Of a DNA stretch of 64,000 nt, positions 17,897 to 26,782 are shown piece after piece. Location: contig CALSTB010000001.1 of assembly GCA_943789165.1 (NCBI GenBank), forward strand, positions 273,113-337,112. Direction: 5' to 3'. The stretch is from an uncultured Bacteroidia bacterium (GTDB lineage Bacteria > Bacteroidota > Bacteroidia > NS11-12g > UBA9320). The notes under the pieces were generated by a model. The model did no database searches. It worked only from the letters and a program-made list of their open reading frames with translations, and had not been told where the DNA came from. Position numbers and translations under genes: made by a program. Positions within the stretch are counted from its first letter, which is position 1. Each line of letters begins with the position of its first letter.

Positions 17897-18472
17897 ATGA
17901 ATATTGGCAAATTAAAAAAGTACCTGGCCCAAAAGTTTAACAGCGGGATTAGGCCGGAATTAACGTATCATACATGGGAACATGTTTTGAGCGTTCTCGA
18001 TGTGTGTAATCAATACGCAAAACGCTATAAAATTGTTGGCAGAGATGCACATTTGTTAAGAACAGCCGCCCTCATTCACGATATAGGTTTCTTATGGACG
18101 TACTCTGATCATGAAGATCAAGGCGTCATTTTTACTGCGGAAGAACTTCCAGGATGGGGATATTCAAAATCAGAAATTAAGAGGATTCAAGGCATGATTC
18201 TGTCTACCCAAATTCCTCAAAAACCAAAAAACATATACGAACAAATAATTTGCGACGCTGATTTAGATTACCTTGGAACCGACCAGTTCTATACGATCGG
18301 AGAAACGTTGTTCCAAGAATTTAAAGCGATGGGTCAAATTAAAAGCAGGGAAGATTGGAATAAGCTTCAAATAAACTTTTTGAAAGGACATTCTTATCAC
18401 ACCCCATACGCCAAAAAGTATAGAGAACCAGTTAAACAAAAACACCTACAAGACTTAATAGATAACTCATAA
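17897..18472 (+). CDS. HD-domain phosphohydrolase
   Basis: A 191-residue soluble protein of the HD superfamily. Metal ligands follow the H...HD...D order: H in TYHTWEHV (about residue 25-31), HD in ALIHDIGF (about 58) and D in ICDADLDYLG (about 117-121). The fold typically hydrolyses nucleotides or phosphomonoesters; the substrate cannot be told from sequence. Length matches stand-alone bacterial HD proteins. It lies four bases ahead of the yitT-like pseudogene, so the two were probably one transcript. Confidence 0.85.
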   Translation: MNIGKLKKYLAQKFNSGIRPELTYHTWEHVLSVLDVCNQYAKRYKIVGRDAHLLRTAALIHDIGFLWTYSDHEDQGVIFTAEELPGWGYSKSEIKRIQGMILSTQIPQKPKNIYEQIICDADLDYLGTDQFYTIGETLFQEFKAMGQIKSREDWNKLQINFLKGHSYHTPYAKKYREPVKQKHLQDLIDNS

Positions 18473-18476
18473 CTCG

Positions 18477-19354
18477 ATGCGTAAAATTGATTGGAAGGCC
18501 ATTTTATCTTTACCCTCTATTGGCTATACGTGTTTGGGCGTACTATGTGCCATTTTTGCCCTACAAGGATTTATGATTCCCAATCACTTTTTAGACGGTG
18601 GTATCATCGGGATATCCATCCTAGCACACGAAATTTTTCACTTAAATATTAGTTGGTTCCTCGTTGTTCTTAACATCCCGTTTGTGATTATGGGGTATAA
18701 GAAAATGGGCATCACCTTCGCTGTTCAGGTAATCATAGCCGTTGCGTTGCTTGCCATTTTTATCAACGTATTATCGTTTGATATCGTTACAAAAGACAAA
18801 ATCCTCATCGCCATCTTTGGCGGGTTCTTGATGGGACTAGGCGTTGGGTTTGTAATTAAAGGCGGTGGCGTTATTGACGGGTTTGAAGTAGTAGCACATT
18901 ATACAAACAAAAAACTAGGCTTGTCGACAGGTGAAATTGTCTTGTTTGTGAACAGCATTATCTTCCTTTTGGCGGCGTTTAACTTTGGTATCGAAGCGGC
19001 AGTATTCGATACTAACCTACTTCACAGCAGTGAAAGCCTCGGACTACGTGGTTGATGGATTTGAAGAATATACGGCCTTAACCATTGTGTCTGAGAAACA
19101 CGATGAAGTAAAAGCCATTATTGTTAAAGACTTTAAGAAAGCCATATCCGTGTATAAAGGGGAACGTGGTTATCTCCCTCCCCAAAAGCTTTGACGTGAA
19201 ACACGACTGTGATATCGTCATGACCATCGCGACACGATTGGAGGTGCACAGACTGAAAGAAGCCATTTCAGAAGTGGATGCCAAAGCATTCTTTTATGTT
19301 TCAAGAATAAAAGAAGTGACCGGCGGTGTGGTAAAGAAAAGAGGACACCATTAA
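18477..19354 (+). pseudogene. YitT-family membrane protein (DUF161/DUF2179) broken by two frameshifts
   Basis: Three successive frames together spell one full-length YitT-family protein. Frame 1 (18477 to about 19001) gives the membrane half to FNFGIEAA; frame 2 (from 19003) continues YSILTYFTAVKASDYVVDGF to GERGYLPP; frame 3 (from 19184) gives the DUF2179 end KSFDVKHDCDIVMTIATR to VVKKRGHH, stop 19354. The first shift follows GCA at 18999-19001 (+1 or -2). The second is +1 in or near the CCCC run at 19180-19183. As written, frame 1 stops at 19055 after 192 residues with the nonsense tail DTNLLHSSESLGLRG. Both halves stay well conserved, so decay is recent, or the breaks are sequencing errors. 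YitT function is poorly known. Confidence 0.85.
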
Positions 19355-19359
19355 TCTTT

Positions 19360-19378
19360 CACTATTTTTCAAATAGTG
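19360..19378 (+). terminator. Hairpin after yitT-like gene, weak terminator
   Basis: CACTATTT (19360-19367) pairs perfectly with AAATAGTG (19371-19378) around a 3-base loop, five bases after the stop codon. There is no T-run behind it, so it could be a weak terminator, an mRNA 3'-end stabiliser or an operator for the gene at 19429. Confidence 0.4.
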
Positions 19379-19428
19379 GTTACCTTCATCCAATAAACTG
19401 TATTAAAAGTCAGTTTACGAAGTATTCA

Positions 19429-21000
19429 ATGCGAACCATTCTATATGTATTTATTCTTTTAATACCGTTCTCAGGACTGGCGCAGGACACCTTGTATTAT
19501 GATACCTTGATAAAAACGAGGGCAGGGGATTTTGTAAAGGTGAAGGTGAAATCAGAACTCACAGGCTTGATAGATGCTTATTCCTTACAAACAGGGAAAT
19601 GGCAGTTTTATGGGGCGTCAGGAAATGTGTTAAAGGAAGCAGAGTTTAAAGCGAGTCCCAAAGACCGCACATCCTTACTCAACGGCATTGTCGCCTACTA
19701 TGATGAGTACGGTGACTTGGTGTTAAAACAGGAGTATCGTGACGGTGAGCGAGTATCGAGCACAGGTTATCGGGAAGTCATTGTGATGGAAGGGATCACG
19801 CAAATCGACATTCGGAAGGAATATGGTGAATATGTGGTTTTTCCTCACGGCGACCGGTTCAATTCTTCTAAAATCCAAACGCCTTATGCAAATTTGAGAG
19901 GCAATAACGAATTGGCATATTACTTACCAGAAGAGCAAAGATTGGCGAGACCGCACCTTTTGGATACAGCAATGTTTTGGCCCAACGACGTAGAAAACTT
20001 GGTTCAGAATGCCATGTTTGAAGTCCACCCAAAAATAAACATGTCAATGCCATCCATTACTGATGAAGTAGATGCATGGAGTCCTGCTTCTCCTACTCCG
20101 GATTTTTACCTTTCGGAGGATTGCAAATCGGGCACAGGCTGCATTGGTTTTAGGGTGTATAGTTTGGTGAAAGACATAGAATATGTTCAGAACAAACTAA
20201 TTAAACCCCTTAAGAAAGACAGCTTGTACTGTTTCTCGATGTACGTAAAACTTGCCAACCAGTGCGCCTATACAAGCAATGGTTTAGGAGTTCATTTCAG
20301 TAAAAAGCCAATATCGGATCTGAAGTCAGTTATAACCAACCAACCTGATGTGTTGTTGAACGAAAGCTATCTACCGTATAAAACCGAATGGATGTTATTA
20401 CAATGTGGCTATAAGGCAAATGGAGGAGAGAAATATATTACCATAGGCAGTTTTATGCCACTGAACAAAATAGCCCTAACGCCTGTGAACGGGTATTCTG
20501 CAGAAGCCTATTACATTATGGATGACGTGAGCTTGATTCCTATTTCTGATTCAGCCTTATGCCGCTGTAACTTAGATGATGTTCCAGCGTCAGACGTGGT
20601 GTATGATACCTTGTCAAAACCGACACCTGTTTCTGGAATTGACACCTTGAAGATAGGGGATTGGTTTGTGTTGGAGAATGTATATTTCGATATCGACAAA
20701 GACGACTTACTTCCAGAGTCTATTACCAGTTTGGGGAAGTTGTTAAAGATATTGGAAGAACATCCTGAAATGAAAGTTGAGATTGGTGGACATACCAGCA
20801 GCGTCGGAGGATTTGGACACAATATGGAGCTGTCACAAAACCGGGCCAAATCAGTAAAAAGGTTCTTGGTAGTTCAGGGCATAGATCACTTACGAGTGAA
20901 GACCGAGGGATATGGCCCAACCGAACCGATTGATACTAATGACACACCAGAAGGGCGCGCAAAAAACCGTCGTGTTGAGATTAAGATCTTAAAGTTATAG
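19429..21000 (+). CDS. OmpA-family outer-membrane/peptidoglycan-linked protein with carbohydrate-binding-like domain
   Basis: A 523-residue exported protein: signal peptide (LIPFSGLAQ|DT), an N-terminal MORN-like stretch (YDEYGDLVLKQEYRDGE), a middle jelly-roll/CBM-like domain at about residues 185-385 (CIGFRVYS, YCFSMYVKLANQCAY, GEKYITIGSF), and a C-terminal OmpA domain at about 415-523. The latter has FDIDKDDLLPES, GGHTSSVG, LSQNRAKSVKRFL and AKNRRVEI, the peptidoglycan-binding consensus with the Asp/Arg diaminopimelate site. Likely anchors an outer-membrane or periplasmic complex to the wall. This domain order is common in Bacteroidota. It ends at a good terminator. Confidence 0.88.
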   Translation: MRTILYVFILLIPFSGLAQDTLYYDTLIKTRAGDFVKVKVKSELTGLIDAYSLQTGKWQFYGASGNVLKEAEFKASPKDRTSLLNGIVAYYDEYGDLVLKQEYRDGERVSSTGYREVIVMEGITQIDIRKEYGEYVVFPHGDRFNSSKIQTPYANLRGNNELAYYLPEEQRLARPHLLDTAMFWPNDVENLVQNAMFEVHPKINMSMPSITDEVDAWSPASPTPDFYLSEDCKSGTGCIGFRVYSLVKDIEYVQNKLIKPLKKDSLYCFSMYVKLANQCAYTSNGLGVHFSKKPISDLKSVITNQPDVLLNESYLPYKTEWMLLQCGYKANGGEKYITIGSFMPLNKIALTPVNGYSAEAYYIMDDVSLIPISDSALCRCNLDDVPASDVVYDTLSKPTPVSGIDTLKIGDWFVLENVYFDIDKDDLLPESITSLGKLLKILEEHPEMKVEIGGHTSSVGGFGHNMELSQNRAKSVKRFLVVQGIDHLRVKTEGYGPTEPIDTNDTPEGRAKNRRVEIKILKL

Positions 21001-21002
21001 GC

Positions 21003-21029
21003 AAAAAAAAAGACCAGCTAGGCTGGTCT
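21003..21029. terminator. Bidirectional intrinsic terminator
   Basis: AGACCAGC (21011-21018) pairs with GCTGGTCT (21022-21029), loop TAG. The left flank is an A-run (21003-21011) that becomes a T-run directly after the stem on the minus strand, ideal for the gene ending at 21048. On the plus strand a shorter AATTTTT lies a few bases beyond. Confidence 0.85.
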
Positions 21030-21047
21030 CAGTAATTTTTAAAGTAC

Positions 21048-21377
21048 TTATTTGGCTAAGGCCAAGGTCACAATTTGTTTTACCTTGGTAGTCTCACCAG
21101 TTGGATCACCTTCGTCATCATAAACGTCAGCGTCAACTTCTTTCCATGTTACTACGAACTTTTTACCGATATATGGATCATCTAAAAAATCGTAGTTTAC
21201 GTCATCACCCAACTCAGCGAAAATGTGAGTTACGTTTTCAGCGTCTATGTATAAATAAGCTCCGTCATCGTTGGAACCCATAAAGGTAGCAGTTAGTTTG
21301 CTATCTGCTTGAACATCAGTCCCCATTTGAAAGGACATTAAGGTAAATAATATGGTTGTTACTAATAGTGTTTTCAT
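21048..21377 (-). CDS. Small acidic secreted protein, unknown
   Basis: A 109-residue protein with a signal peptide (MKTLLVTTILFTLMSFQMG) and a short, strongly acidic mature domain (GDDVNYDFLDDPYIG, EVDADVYDDEGDPTGE). No Cys, no lipobox, no recognised family. The predicted mature part is mostly beta and resembles a small OB/SH3-like barrel in spacing only, which is not evidence of function. Transcribed alone, ending at the terminator at 21003-21029. Confidence 0.7.
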   Translation of the reverse strand: MKTLLVTTILFTLMSFQMGTDVQADSKLTATFMGSNDDGAYLYIDAENVTHIFAELGDDVNYDFLDDPYIGKKFVVTWKEVDADVYDDEGDPTGETTKVKQIVTLALAK

Positions 21378-21726
21378 TTGTGTGTTTTTTTAAGTTAAAT
21401 GGATGTGGTTAGTGGATTTACCCCTCACGTTTTCTTAAAACTGAGGTGAAAAAAAAGCATTCATTTTACGTATAGGCGAAACAAATAATATCAGTTACAA
21501 ACAGCAATTTTGATGATTTAGTGTAATCTGCAACATACTTTTATCGAAAAAATCGCAAGTACTTGAAAATCAAAGTGAATATATTCACAAGTCAAGTACA
21601 ACGAAGGGTTATTCACCCTATATCAGTTGAAAGTGCAGAGAATTGCACGCACTATTTTGTTATAAAAACTAGACAATTTCGCCTGACCATTCAGGGTCAA
21701 ACGTTAAGTAAACGGATAGGCAATGA
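21378..21726. other. 349-bp non-coding gap with several dyads
   Basis: No credible gene: the one open frame (plus, 21563-21820) runs into pgk antisense and has no start signal. The stretch is AT-rich and holds a nested palindrome (21559-21599), AGGGT-n5-ACCCT near 21605-21619 and TGACC-n6-GGTCA (21684-21699). It must contain the promoter of the minus-strand gene at 21377 and the pgk 3' end. A small RNA is possible but unproven. Confidence 0.5.
21559..21599. promoter_or_regulatory. Nested inverted repeat, operator or terminator-like
   Basis: Outer arms GTACTTGA (21559-21566) and TCAAGTAC (21592-21599) enclose a perfect 14-bp palindrome GTGAATATATTCAC (21575-21588). The spacing is asymmetric (8 and 3 bases). 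Read on the minus strand it lies about 130 nt after pgk and is followed by ATTTTTT, so it may be the pgk terminator; as DNA it looks like a dimer-binding operator. Confidence 0.45.
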
Positions 21727-22929
21727 CTATGTATTGGCCACTGCATTGATTGCAGCAATGCCGGGAAGTTCTTTTCCTTCAAAGTATTCTAGCAACGCAC
21801 CACCACCGGTGGACACATAGCTAACATCGTCTTTAAGATTGAACTGTTTGATAGCAGCAGCACTATCGCCACCACCTATCAGTGTAAAAGCGCCTTTAGT
21901 CGTCGCATCGGCAACGGCATGAGCCACAGACTTGGTTCCGTTTTCGAAATTACTAAACTCAAAAACGCCCATAGGACCATTCCACAATACGGTTTTGGCA
22001 CTTAATATTTCATTGACATAAGTTTCGGTTGCTTTTGGTCCAATGTCTAGACCCATCCAACCTGTTGCTATTGAATCACTGTTACAGGTGGTCACTCCAC
22101 CTTCATTTGTAAAACCATCAGCACAAACTGAGTCCACAGGCAACATCAACTTAACGCCTTTGGCTTTTGCTTTTTCCAACAATTCTAAAGCGAGTGAAAC
22201 ACGGTCGGCTTCGAACAAGCTGTTTCCTATTTGTCCGCCAAGAGCAGAGACAAACGTATAGGCCATTCCTCCACCAATTAAGATGGTATCAGCCACTTGC
22301 ATGAGGTTTTCAAGGATCAACAGTTTATCCGAAACTTTGGCTCCCCCAACAATAGCGACAAAAGGTTTTTCTGGCTGTGCAATGACCTTATTGGCATTGG
22401 CTATTTCGTTGGCCATGATGTATCCGAAACACTTTTGGTTTCCAAAGAACTGTGCAACGATTGAAGTTGAGGCGTGGGCACGGTGTGCGGTTCCAAAAGC
22501 ATCATTGACGTATATGTCGCCATAGCGTGCAAGCTTTTCAGCAAAGGCTACATCTCCAGCCGTTTCTTCAGAATAGAAACGCAGATTTTCCAATAGCAAA
22601 ATGTCACCAGCCGGTAGATCTTGTGCCATTACTAATGCTTCATCACCGATACAATCGGAGGCAAAATGAACCTTAGCTCCCGTTATTTTAGTCAAATGAG
22701 GTACAAGGTGTTTTAAGCTAAAGGCATCTTCCGGACCTGTCTTAGGTCGACCTAAATGACTCATTAATATAGCTGCTCCTCCATCATTCAAAATCTTCTT
22801 TATGGTGGGCACAGCTGCCATCATACGGGCATCATCCGTAATCTCAAATTGATTGTTTAACGGAACGTTAAAATCAACACGAACAAGGGCTTTTTTGCCT
22901 TTGAAACGTAAGTCATCAACAGTTTGCAT
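21727..22929 (-). CDS. pgk: Phosphoglycerate kinase
   Basis: A 400-residue glycolytic enzyme transferring phosphate between 1,3-bisphosphoglycerate and ADP. The sequence shows the PGK signature LVRVDFNVPL near residue 15, the substrate-site SHLGRP near 60, FGTAHRAHAS, the hinge VGGAKVSDK, and the nucleotide loop LWNGPMGVFE followed by IGGGDSAAAIKQF and STGGGALLEYF at the C-terminus. Length is normal for the family. It starts five bases after the stop of the upstream cyclophilin gene, so they probably share a transcript. No sign of damage. Confidence 0.97.
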   Translation of the reverse strand: MQTVDDLRFKGKKALVRVDFNVPLNNQFEITDDARMMAAVPTIKKILNDGGAAILMSHLGRPKTGPEDAFSLKHLVPHLTKITGAKVHFASDCIGDEALVMAQDLPAGDILLLENLRFYSEETAGDVAFAEKLARYGDIYVNDAFGTAHRAHASTSIVAQFFGNQKCFGYIMANEIANANKVIAQPEKPFVAIVGGAKVSDKLLILENLMQVADTILIGGGMAYTFVSALGGQIGNSLFEADRVSLALELLEKAKAKGVKLMLPVDSVCADGFTNEGGVTTCNSDSIATGWMGLDIGPKATETYVNEILSAKTVLWNGPMGVFEFSNFENGTKSVAHAVADATTKGAFTLIGGGDSAAAIKQFNLKDDVSYVSTGGGALLEYFEGKELPGIAAINAVANT

Positions 22930-22934
22930 AGAAG

Positions 22935-23618
22935 TTACTTATTGGCGTTAAAAGTAGATACCGCATCAAATTGTTTAGCAGCTTCACCTACTCGAATAAT
23001 CGCAACGTAATGTATTTTGTCTCCTTGAAGGGTTTGGTCAACACACTTTTGCCCTTCAACAACATAACCGAAAACGTTATAACTACCGTCTAAATCATGT
23101 CGAGCGTCGTTGGTAATATAAAACTGACTACCGTTGGTGTTCGGACCACTATTGGCCATCGCCAAAGTCCCAGGACTACGATGTGTTAACGCAGGATGTA
23201 TTTCATTTCTGAATTGATACCCTGGGCCACCAGTTCCGTTTCCATCTGGATCACCACCTTGAATCATAAAGTTTTCACTATCACCGTTGGCAACGTTTAT
23301 GACACGATGAAAATTTAATCCATCGTAATAAGGTTCTCCTAGCGGTCGAGCGTCATTGGGCATACTGCCTTCTGCCAAACCAACAAAATTGGCAACGGTA
23401 AGTGGCGCCTTATCCATTTCAAGTCGAATCAAAACATCCCCTTCCGTAATGTTAAATTGTGCATATAAACCTTCACCGTATTTTGCTAGAATTTCATCCG
23501 CAGGAATGACCTTTTTTTCTCTTGCAGGCTTGCTAGAACTTGTTGTGGTGTTTGTGGAATTACCACAGCCAAAACCAAAGAAGATTAAAGCGATGGCAGC
23601 AAATTTTGTTAACTTCAT
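22935..23618 (-). CDS. Peptidyl-prolyl cis-trans isomerase, cyclophilin type, lipoprotein
   Basis: About 227 residues from ATG 23618, which gives a lipoprotein signal ending FFGFGC and a Thr/Ser linker. The cyclophilin domain has LNFHRVINV, NFMIQGGDPDGNGTGGPGY, GTLAMANSGPNTNGSQFYI and FGYVVEGQKCVDQ. All core active-site positions (R, F, Q, the GSQF strand) are present. Periplasmic or outer-membrane-anchored chaperone. The longer 250-residue reading from 23687 hides the signal peptide and runs into the promoter element, so I reject it. Likely co-transcribed with pgk. Confidence 0.9.
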   Translation of the reverse strand: MKLTKFAAIALIFFGFGCGNSTNTTTSSSKPAREKKVIPADEILAKYGEGLYAQFNITEGDVLIRLEMDKAPLTVANFVGLAEGSMPNDARPLGEPYYDGLNFHRVINVANGDSENFMIQGGDPDGNGTGGPGYQFRNEIHPALTHRSPGTLAMANSGPNTNGSQFYITNDARHDLDGSYNVFGYVVEGQKCVDQTLQGDKIHYVAIIRVGEAAKQFDAVSTFNANK

Positions 23619-23639
23619 AAACGTCAATTTTAAGAGGGA

Positions 23640-23647
23640 CAAAAATA
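23640..23647 (-). promoter_or_regulatory. -7 promoter element TATTTTTG
   Basis: Exact TAnnTTTG on the minus strand, 21 bases before ATG 23618; no clear -33. Supports the shorter start of the cyclophilin gene. Confidence 0.4.
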
Positions 23648-23754
23648 GTAAAACGCGACTGTTTTTACCTTTATGACCTAGTAACATGGCGATATTTCCA
23701 TGTTGTTATTTGTTTCACGTTATTATTGTTGTCTGTAATGACACCTAACAACAA

Positions 23755-25092
23755 ATGAAGCCTATACCGATTAGATTGAATACTTCTTTTCGATTGTCCT
23801 TGATGCTTGTAATCATGGTTGTATTTTCTTGTGGGAGTTCTAAAGACAAATTTGGGGACAAACAGGATAACGTTGGACTTGCTCAACAGCTAATCGATTT
23901 GGGTAATTCAGGGCGAATAAGCAGTAATCATTATTCAGATGTGGTCTTGGACAGTAAAGGGAATGCGTATATCGCAAGTTTTTTCACTAAAGCCGATGAC
24001 CAAGATTATATAAAAATCATTCAAGTACAACCCAGTGGAGAAATTGGGTGGGTAATAGGCGAGCAAACCATCGGAAGAGCGACTGCCATTACCATCAATA
24101 ACGAAGATGAAATTTGGGTCACAGGTTATTTTTCTAACACATTTACATGCGGTACGAAAGTCTTAAAATCGACGGCTTCGGAAAATATGTTTATTGTAAA
24201 ATTGAATCCATCTGGAGCGTGTTCGTGGTCATTTGTCAGTGGTTACGGAAGCAAAGCGTTTGACATCCATGTAAACAAAAACAATGAGTTGTTAATCGCC
24301 GGTGTCCTTGCCGAAAAAGAGCGATTAGGAAAAATTGAAGTAGTCAAAAACCCAAAAGAAGCACAGTTTTTAGCCAAATTTGAAGGAGAGGGTAGTTGCG
24401 CATGGATAAAACAGTTTAATGGCAATGTACGCCGAATTAAAAGTGATCCATCTGGACGGTTTTATGTATGTGGTAGTTATGCCAACGAGTTGTTCGACGG
24501 TGTATCTACGAACAAAACAACTAGCAATTATGACCATGACGGTTTCTTGTTTCAAGTAACTGATACAATCAATTGGATATGGAATTTTGGCAATCCTGGA
24601 GTGATAAAATATGGGTATAGGACGTATGATGTTGCTGCAGATATGGACATCGATGAAAGTGGAAATATCTGGGTAATAACAACTCAGGAAAATCAAGATG
24701 ACGTAGATTCGGCATCCTCAACCATAGTGGGCTTGGTGTATTCTTTTAATTCAACTGGAGTGCTACAGCACACGTTTGAAACAGCTACAAATTTGCAAAA
24801 GGGTGCGGTTTCGACTATCAGTATGCAAAGGGACTCAATGAAGGTAACAGGAACAAAATTGTCGAGTAACGAAGAGCAAGGTCAATCGCTAAGCTTTATT
24901 CGAACGTACAGTTATGATGGTAGTTTGTTGGGTGAACAAATCGTTTCATTTACCGGGCATGGTATGCTCCGCTGCGCCTATTCCAACAATTCTGGTACCG
25001 TTTTTACAGGGCATTATACCATTGCAATGTCCATAGACTCCTTAAAAATCGAGAACAAAGGGGGACATGACTTATTTATGTACAGGCAATAG
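23755..25092 (+). CDS. Lipoprotein beta-propeller (SBBP-like), unknown
   Basis: A 445-residue lipoprotein with signal and lipobox VIMVVFSC. The mature part is a series of about 45-residue beta repeats with D..GN.Y(I/V)...F and W-G patterns (VVLDSKGNAYIASFF, NEDEIWVTGYFSN, NKNNELLIAGVL, DPSGRFYVCGSY, DESGNIWVITT), the SBBP/NHL-like propeller pattern. No catalytic signature and no sorting domain, so it is probably anchored to the outer membrane as a binding scaffold. Convergent with the O-methyltransferase gene with a seven-base gap. Confidence 0.8.
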   Translation: MKPIPIRLNTSFRLSLMLVIMVVFSCGSSKDKFGDKQDNVGLAQQLIDLGNSGRISSNHYSDVVLDSKGNAYIASFFTKADDQDYIKIIQVQPSGEIGWVIGEQTIGRATAITINNEDEIWVTGYFSNTFTCGTKVLKSTASENMFIVKLNPSGACSWSFVSGYGSKAFDIHVNKNNELLIAGVLAEKERLGKIEVVKNPKEAQFLAKFEGEGSCAWIKQFNGNVRRIKSDPSGRFYVCGSYANELFDGVSTNKTTSNYDHDGFLFQVTDTINWIWNFGNPGVIKYGYRTYDVAADMDIDESGNIWVITTQENQDDVDSASSTIVGLVYSFNSTGVLQHTFETATNLQKGAVSTISMQRDSMKVTGTKLSSNEEQGQSLSFIRTYSYDGSLLGEQIVSFTGHGMLRCAYSNNSGTVFTGHYTIAMSIDSLKIENKGGHDLFMYRQ

Positions 25093-25099
25093 TGGGTGT

Positions 25100-25744
25100 T
25101 TACTTCTTGCGGACAACCATGAGTCCGTCACGAATGGGCATTAATACGTTTTCAACACGAGAATCGGCATTCATTTTTTTGTTAAAAGCATCTAAAGCTT
25201 GAGTCTCTTCGTCTTTTTCCAACTGTTTTGGGTCTATCACTTTACCACTCCACAAAACGTTATCTGCAATGATGATTCCACCAGAAGGCATTTTGTCGAT
25301 AACCATATCGAAATAGGTTGAGTAGTTTTCTTTGTCGGCATCAATAAACACAAGATCGATTGGTTCGTCTATTGTTGGAATGATGTCTAGCGCATTGCCA
25401 ATTCTATAATCAAAACAACCAGGATTCGGAGCCTTTTCGAAGTAGCTGCGCGTCATGTCTTCAATTTCCTCATTGATGTCAAGTGTAATGATTTTACCAC
25501 CAGGTTTTAGTCCTTCGGACAAACACAAAGCGGAATACCCAGTGTATGTGCCAATTTCTAATATCACATTGGGTTGAACCATCTTACTAAACATGCTTAA
25601 CACACGTCCTTGTAGGTGGCCAGACAACATTCGCGGTATCAATACATTGGCATACGTATCGCGATTTAGCGCTTGTTGTAACTCTGATTCAGGTGTAGTA
25701 TGTGCTTCAGCATAGGCTGATAATTTTGGGTCAAGAAAGTCCAT
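25100..25744 (-). CDS. Class I SAM-dependent O-methyltransferase (CCoAOMT-like)
   Basis: A 214-residue cytoplasmic enzyme of the O-methyltransferase family 3. SAM-binding motif I is ILEIGTYTGYSALCLSEGL (residues about 70-88); DLVFIDADKENYSTYFD gives the metal-binding Asp; IIADNVLWSGKV carries the next Asp-Asn pair. The expected reaction is Mg-dependent methylation of a catechol-like hydroxyl, substrate unknown. It is the last gene of the tight run mutL, rhomboid, rhomboid, EEP, O-methyltransferase, six bases after the EEP gene. Confidence 0.92.
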   Translation of the reverse strand: MDFLDPKLSAYAEAHTTPESELQQALNRDTYANVLIPRMLSGHLQGRVLSMFSKMVQPNVILEIGTYTGYSALCLSEGLKPGGKIITLDINEEIEDMTRSYFEKAPNPGCFDYRIGNALDIIPTIDEPIDLVFIDADKENYSTYFDMVIDKMPSGGIIIADNVLWSGKVIDPKQLEKDEETQALDAFNKKMNADSRVENVLMPIRDGLMVVRKK

Positions 25745-25750
25745 AGACGA

Positions 25751-26782
25751 TTACAATTTTATGTTTGCAAAGATGAGTTTATGATCGGAATAAATGCTAT
25801 CGGTAGAGTGATATTCCGTTGCGGTAAGTTGGTTGTCGAGTAAGATAAAATCAATTCTTAAAAACGGGAAAGGCTTCAAAAAGGTGGCATCAAAACCTCG
25901 TCCGGCTGTGACAAAAGCGTCTGTTTTCCCCGACTTAAGTTGCTGGTAGGTGTAACTTTGTGGCGTATCATTAAAGTCGCCGATAACTATGCTCGGATGC
26001 GGACAGTCCTTCATGTGTGTTACGATGTCTTGGACTTGACTTTCTCTGATTTGCATGGCAGTTTTTAAACGGGCGACAACACTTTTGGCATTCTCCGTAT
26101 ACACAGAATCGAACTCCATGTGTTTCAAAGAATGATAGTCTCTGGATTTAATTCTGGTGGTTTCAAGATGGATTCCGTACACACGAACGAGCCTGTCGTT
26201 TACCTCAATATCCATAAAACCAGCCATGTTGTACGACGAGTTTGAAAAAGGGACCATGCCTGACGACTTAATCGGGTATTTTGATACTAGTAAAATACCA
26301 TTGTTTGAGAGTTTCGTTGTACGGATTTTAACTTGATAGGGAAATGCTTTCTTGCTGATGTTTCCTTCTCTAAACCGCCATTCAATGAGGGCCGCACAAT
26401 CAATATCGTTGAGTTGGAAATAGGATTCAATGTCCTTAGATGTGTTCAAATTTCTATGTTGGCCAATAGCATACGTATTAAAACTGGCAAGTTTCAAGTT
26501 GCCGGTTTCAGTCGGCGTGCCATGTATAGAAAAAATGCGCAACAAGAAAGGAATGCCAATGGCTAACACAATGCCATTTTTTACCAGCATTTTGGTTTTG
26601 AGTAGAAGACCTAGAACGAGTAATATCAGCAATGCAAAGACCCAAGCCTTAAATGAAAGGCCAAGAAAGGCGATGATCCAAGAGATATTGGGGTTTACAA
26701 AGGGAGCGAGATAAGAGAGCAGCACTGCGGCGATGACCACATAATTCAGAACACGAAGAATTGCTCGAGAAATCTTTTTCAC
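25751..26782 (-). CDS. Membrane-anchored endonuclease/exonuclease/phosphatase family protein
   Basis: A 343-residue protein: three hydrophobic helices in the first 90 residues (VLNYVVIAAVLLSYLAPF, WIIAFLGLSFKAWVFALL, IVLAIGIPFLL), then an EEP domain with SFNTYAIG, IEWRFREGN in the place of the catalytic Glu, YGIHLETTR, IVIGDFNDTP (catalytic Asp and Asn) and YSDHKLIFANI (terminal His). It probably cleaves a phosphodiester outside the cytoplasm; whether the substrate is DNA, a lipid or another phosphate is not visible. The start shares one base with the end of the rhomboid gene. Confidence 0.87.
   Translation of the reverse strand: MKKISRAILRVLNYVVIAAVLLSYLAPFVNPNISWIIAFLGLSFKAWVFALLILLVLGLLLKTKMLVKNGIVLAIGIPFLLRIFSIHGTPTETGNLKLASFNTYAIGQHRNLNTSKDIESYFQLNDIDCAALIEWRFREGNISKKAFPYQVKIRTTKLSNNGILLVSKYPIKSSGMVPFSNSSYNMAGFMDIEVNDRLVRVYGIHLETTRIKSRDYHSLKHMEFDSVYTENAKSVVARLKTAMQIRESQVQDIVTHMKDCPHPSIVIGDFNDTPQSYTYQQLKSGKTDAFVTAGRGFDATFLKPFPFLRIDFILLDNQLTATEYHSTDSIYSDHKLIFANIKL

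Noticed and set aside
21563..21820. 85-codon plus-strand frame upstream of and into pgk
   Set aside because: Runs antisense into pgk, has no promoter or family resemblance, and begins inside a palindrome.
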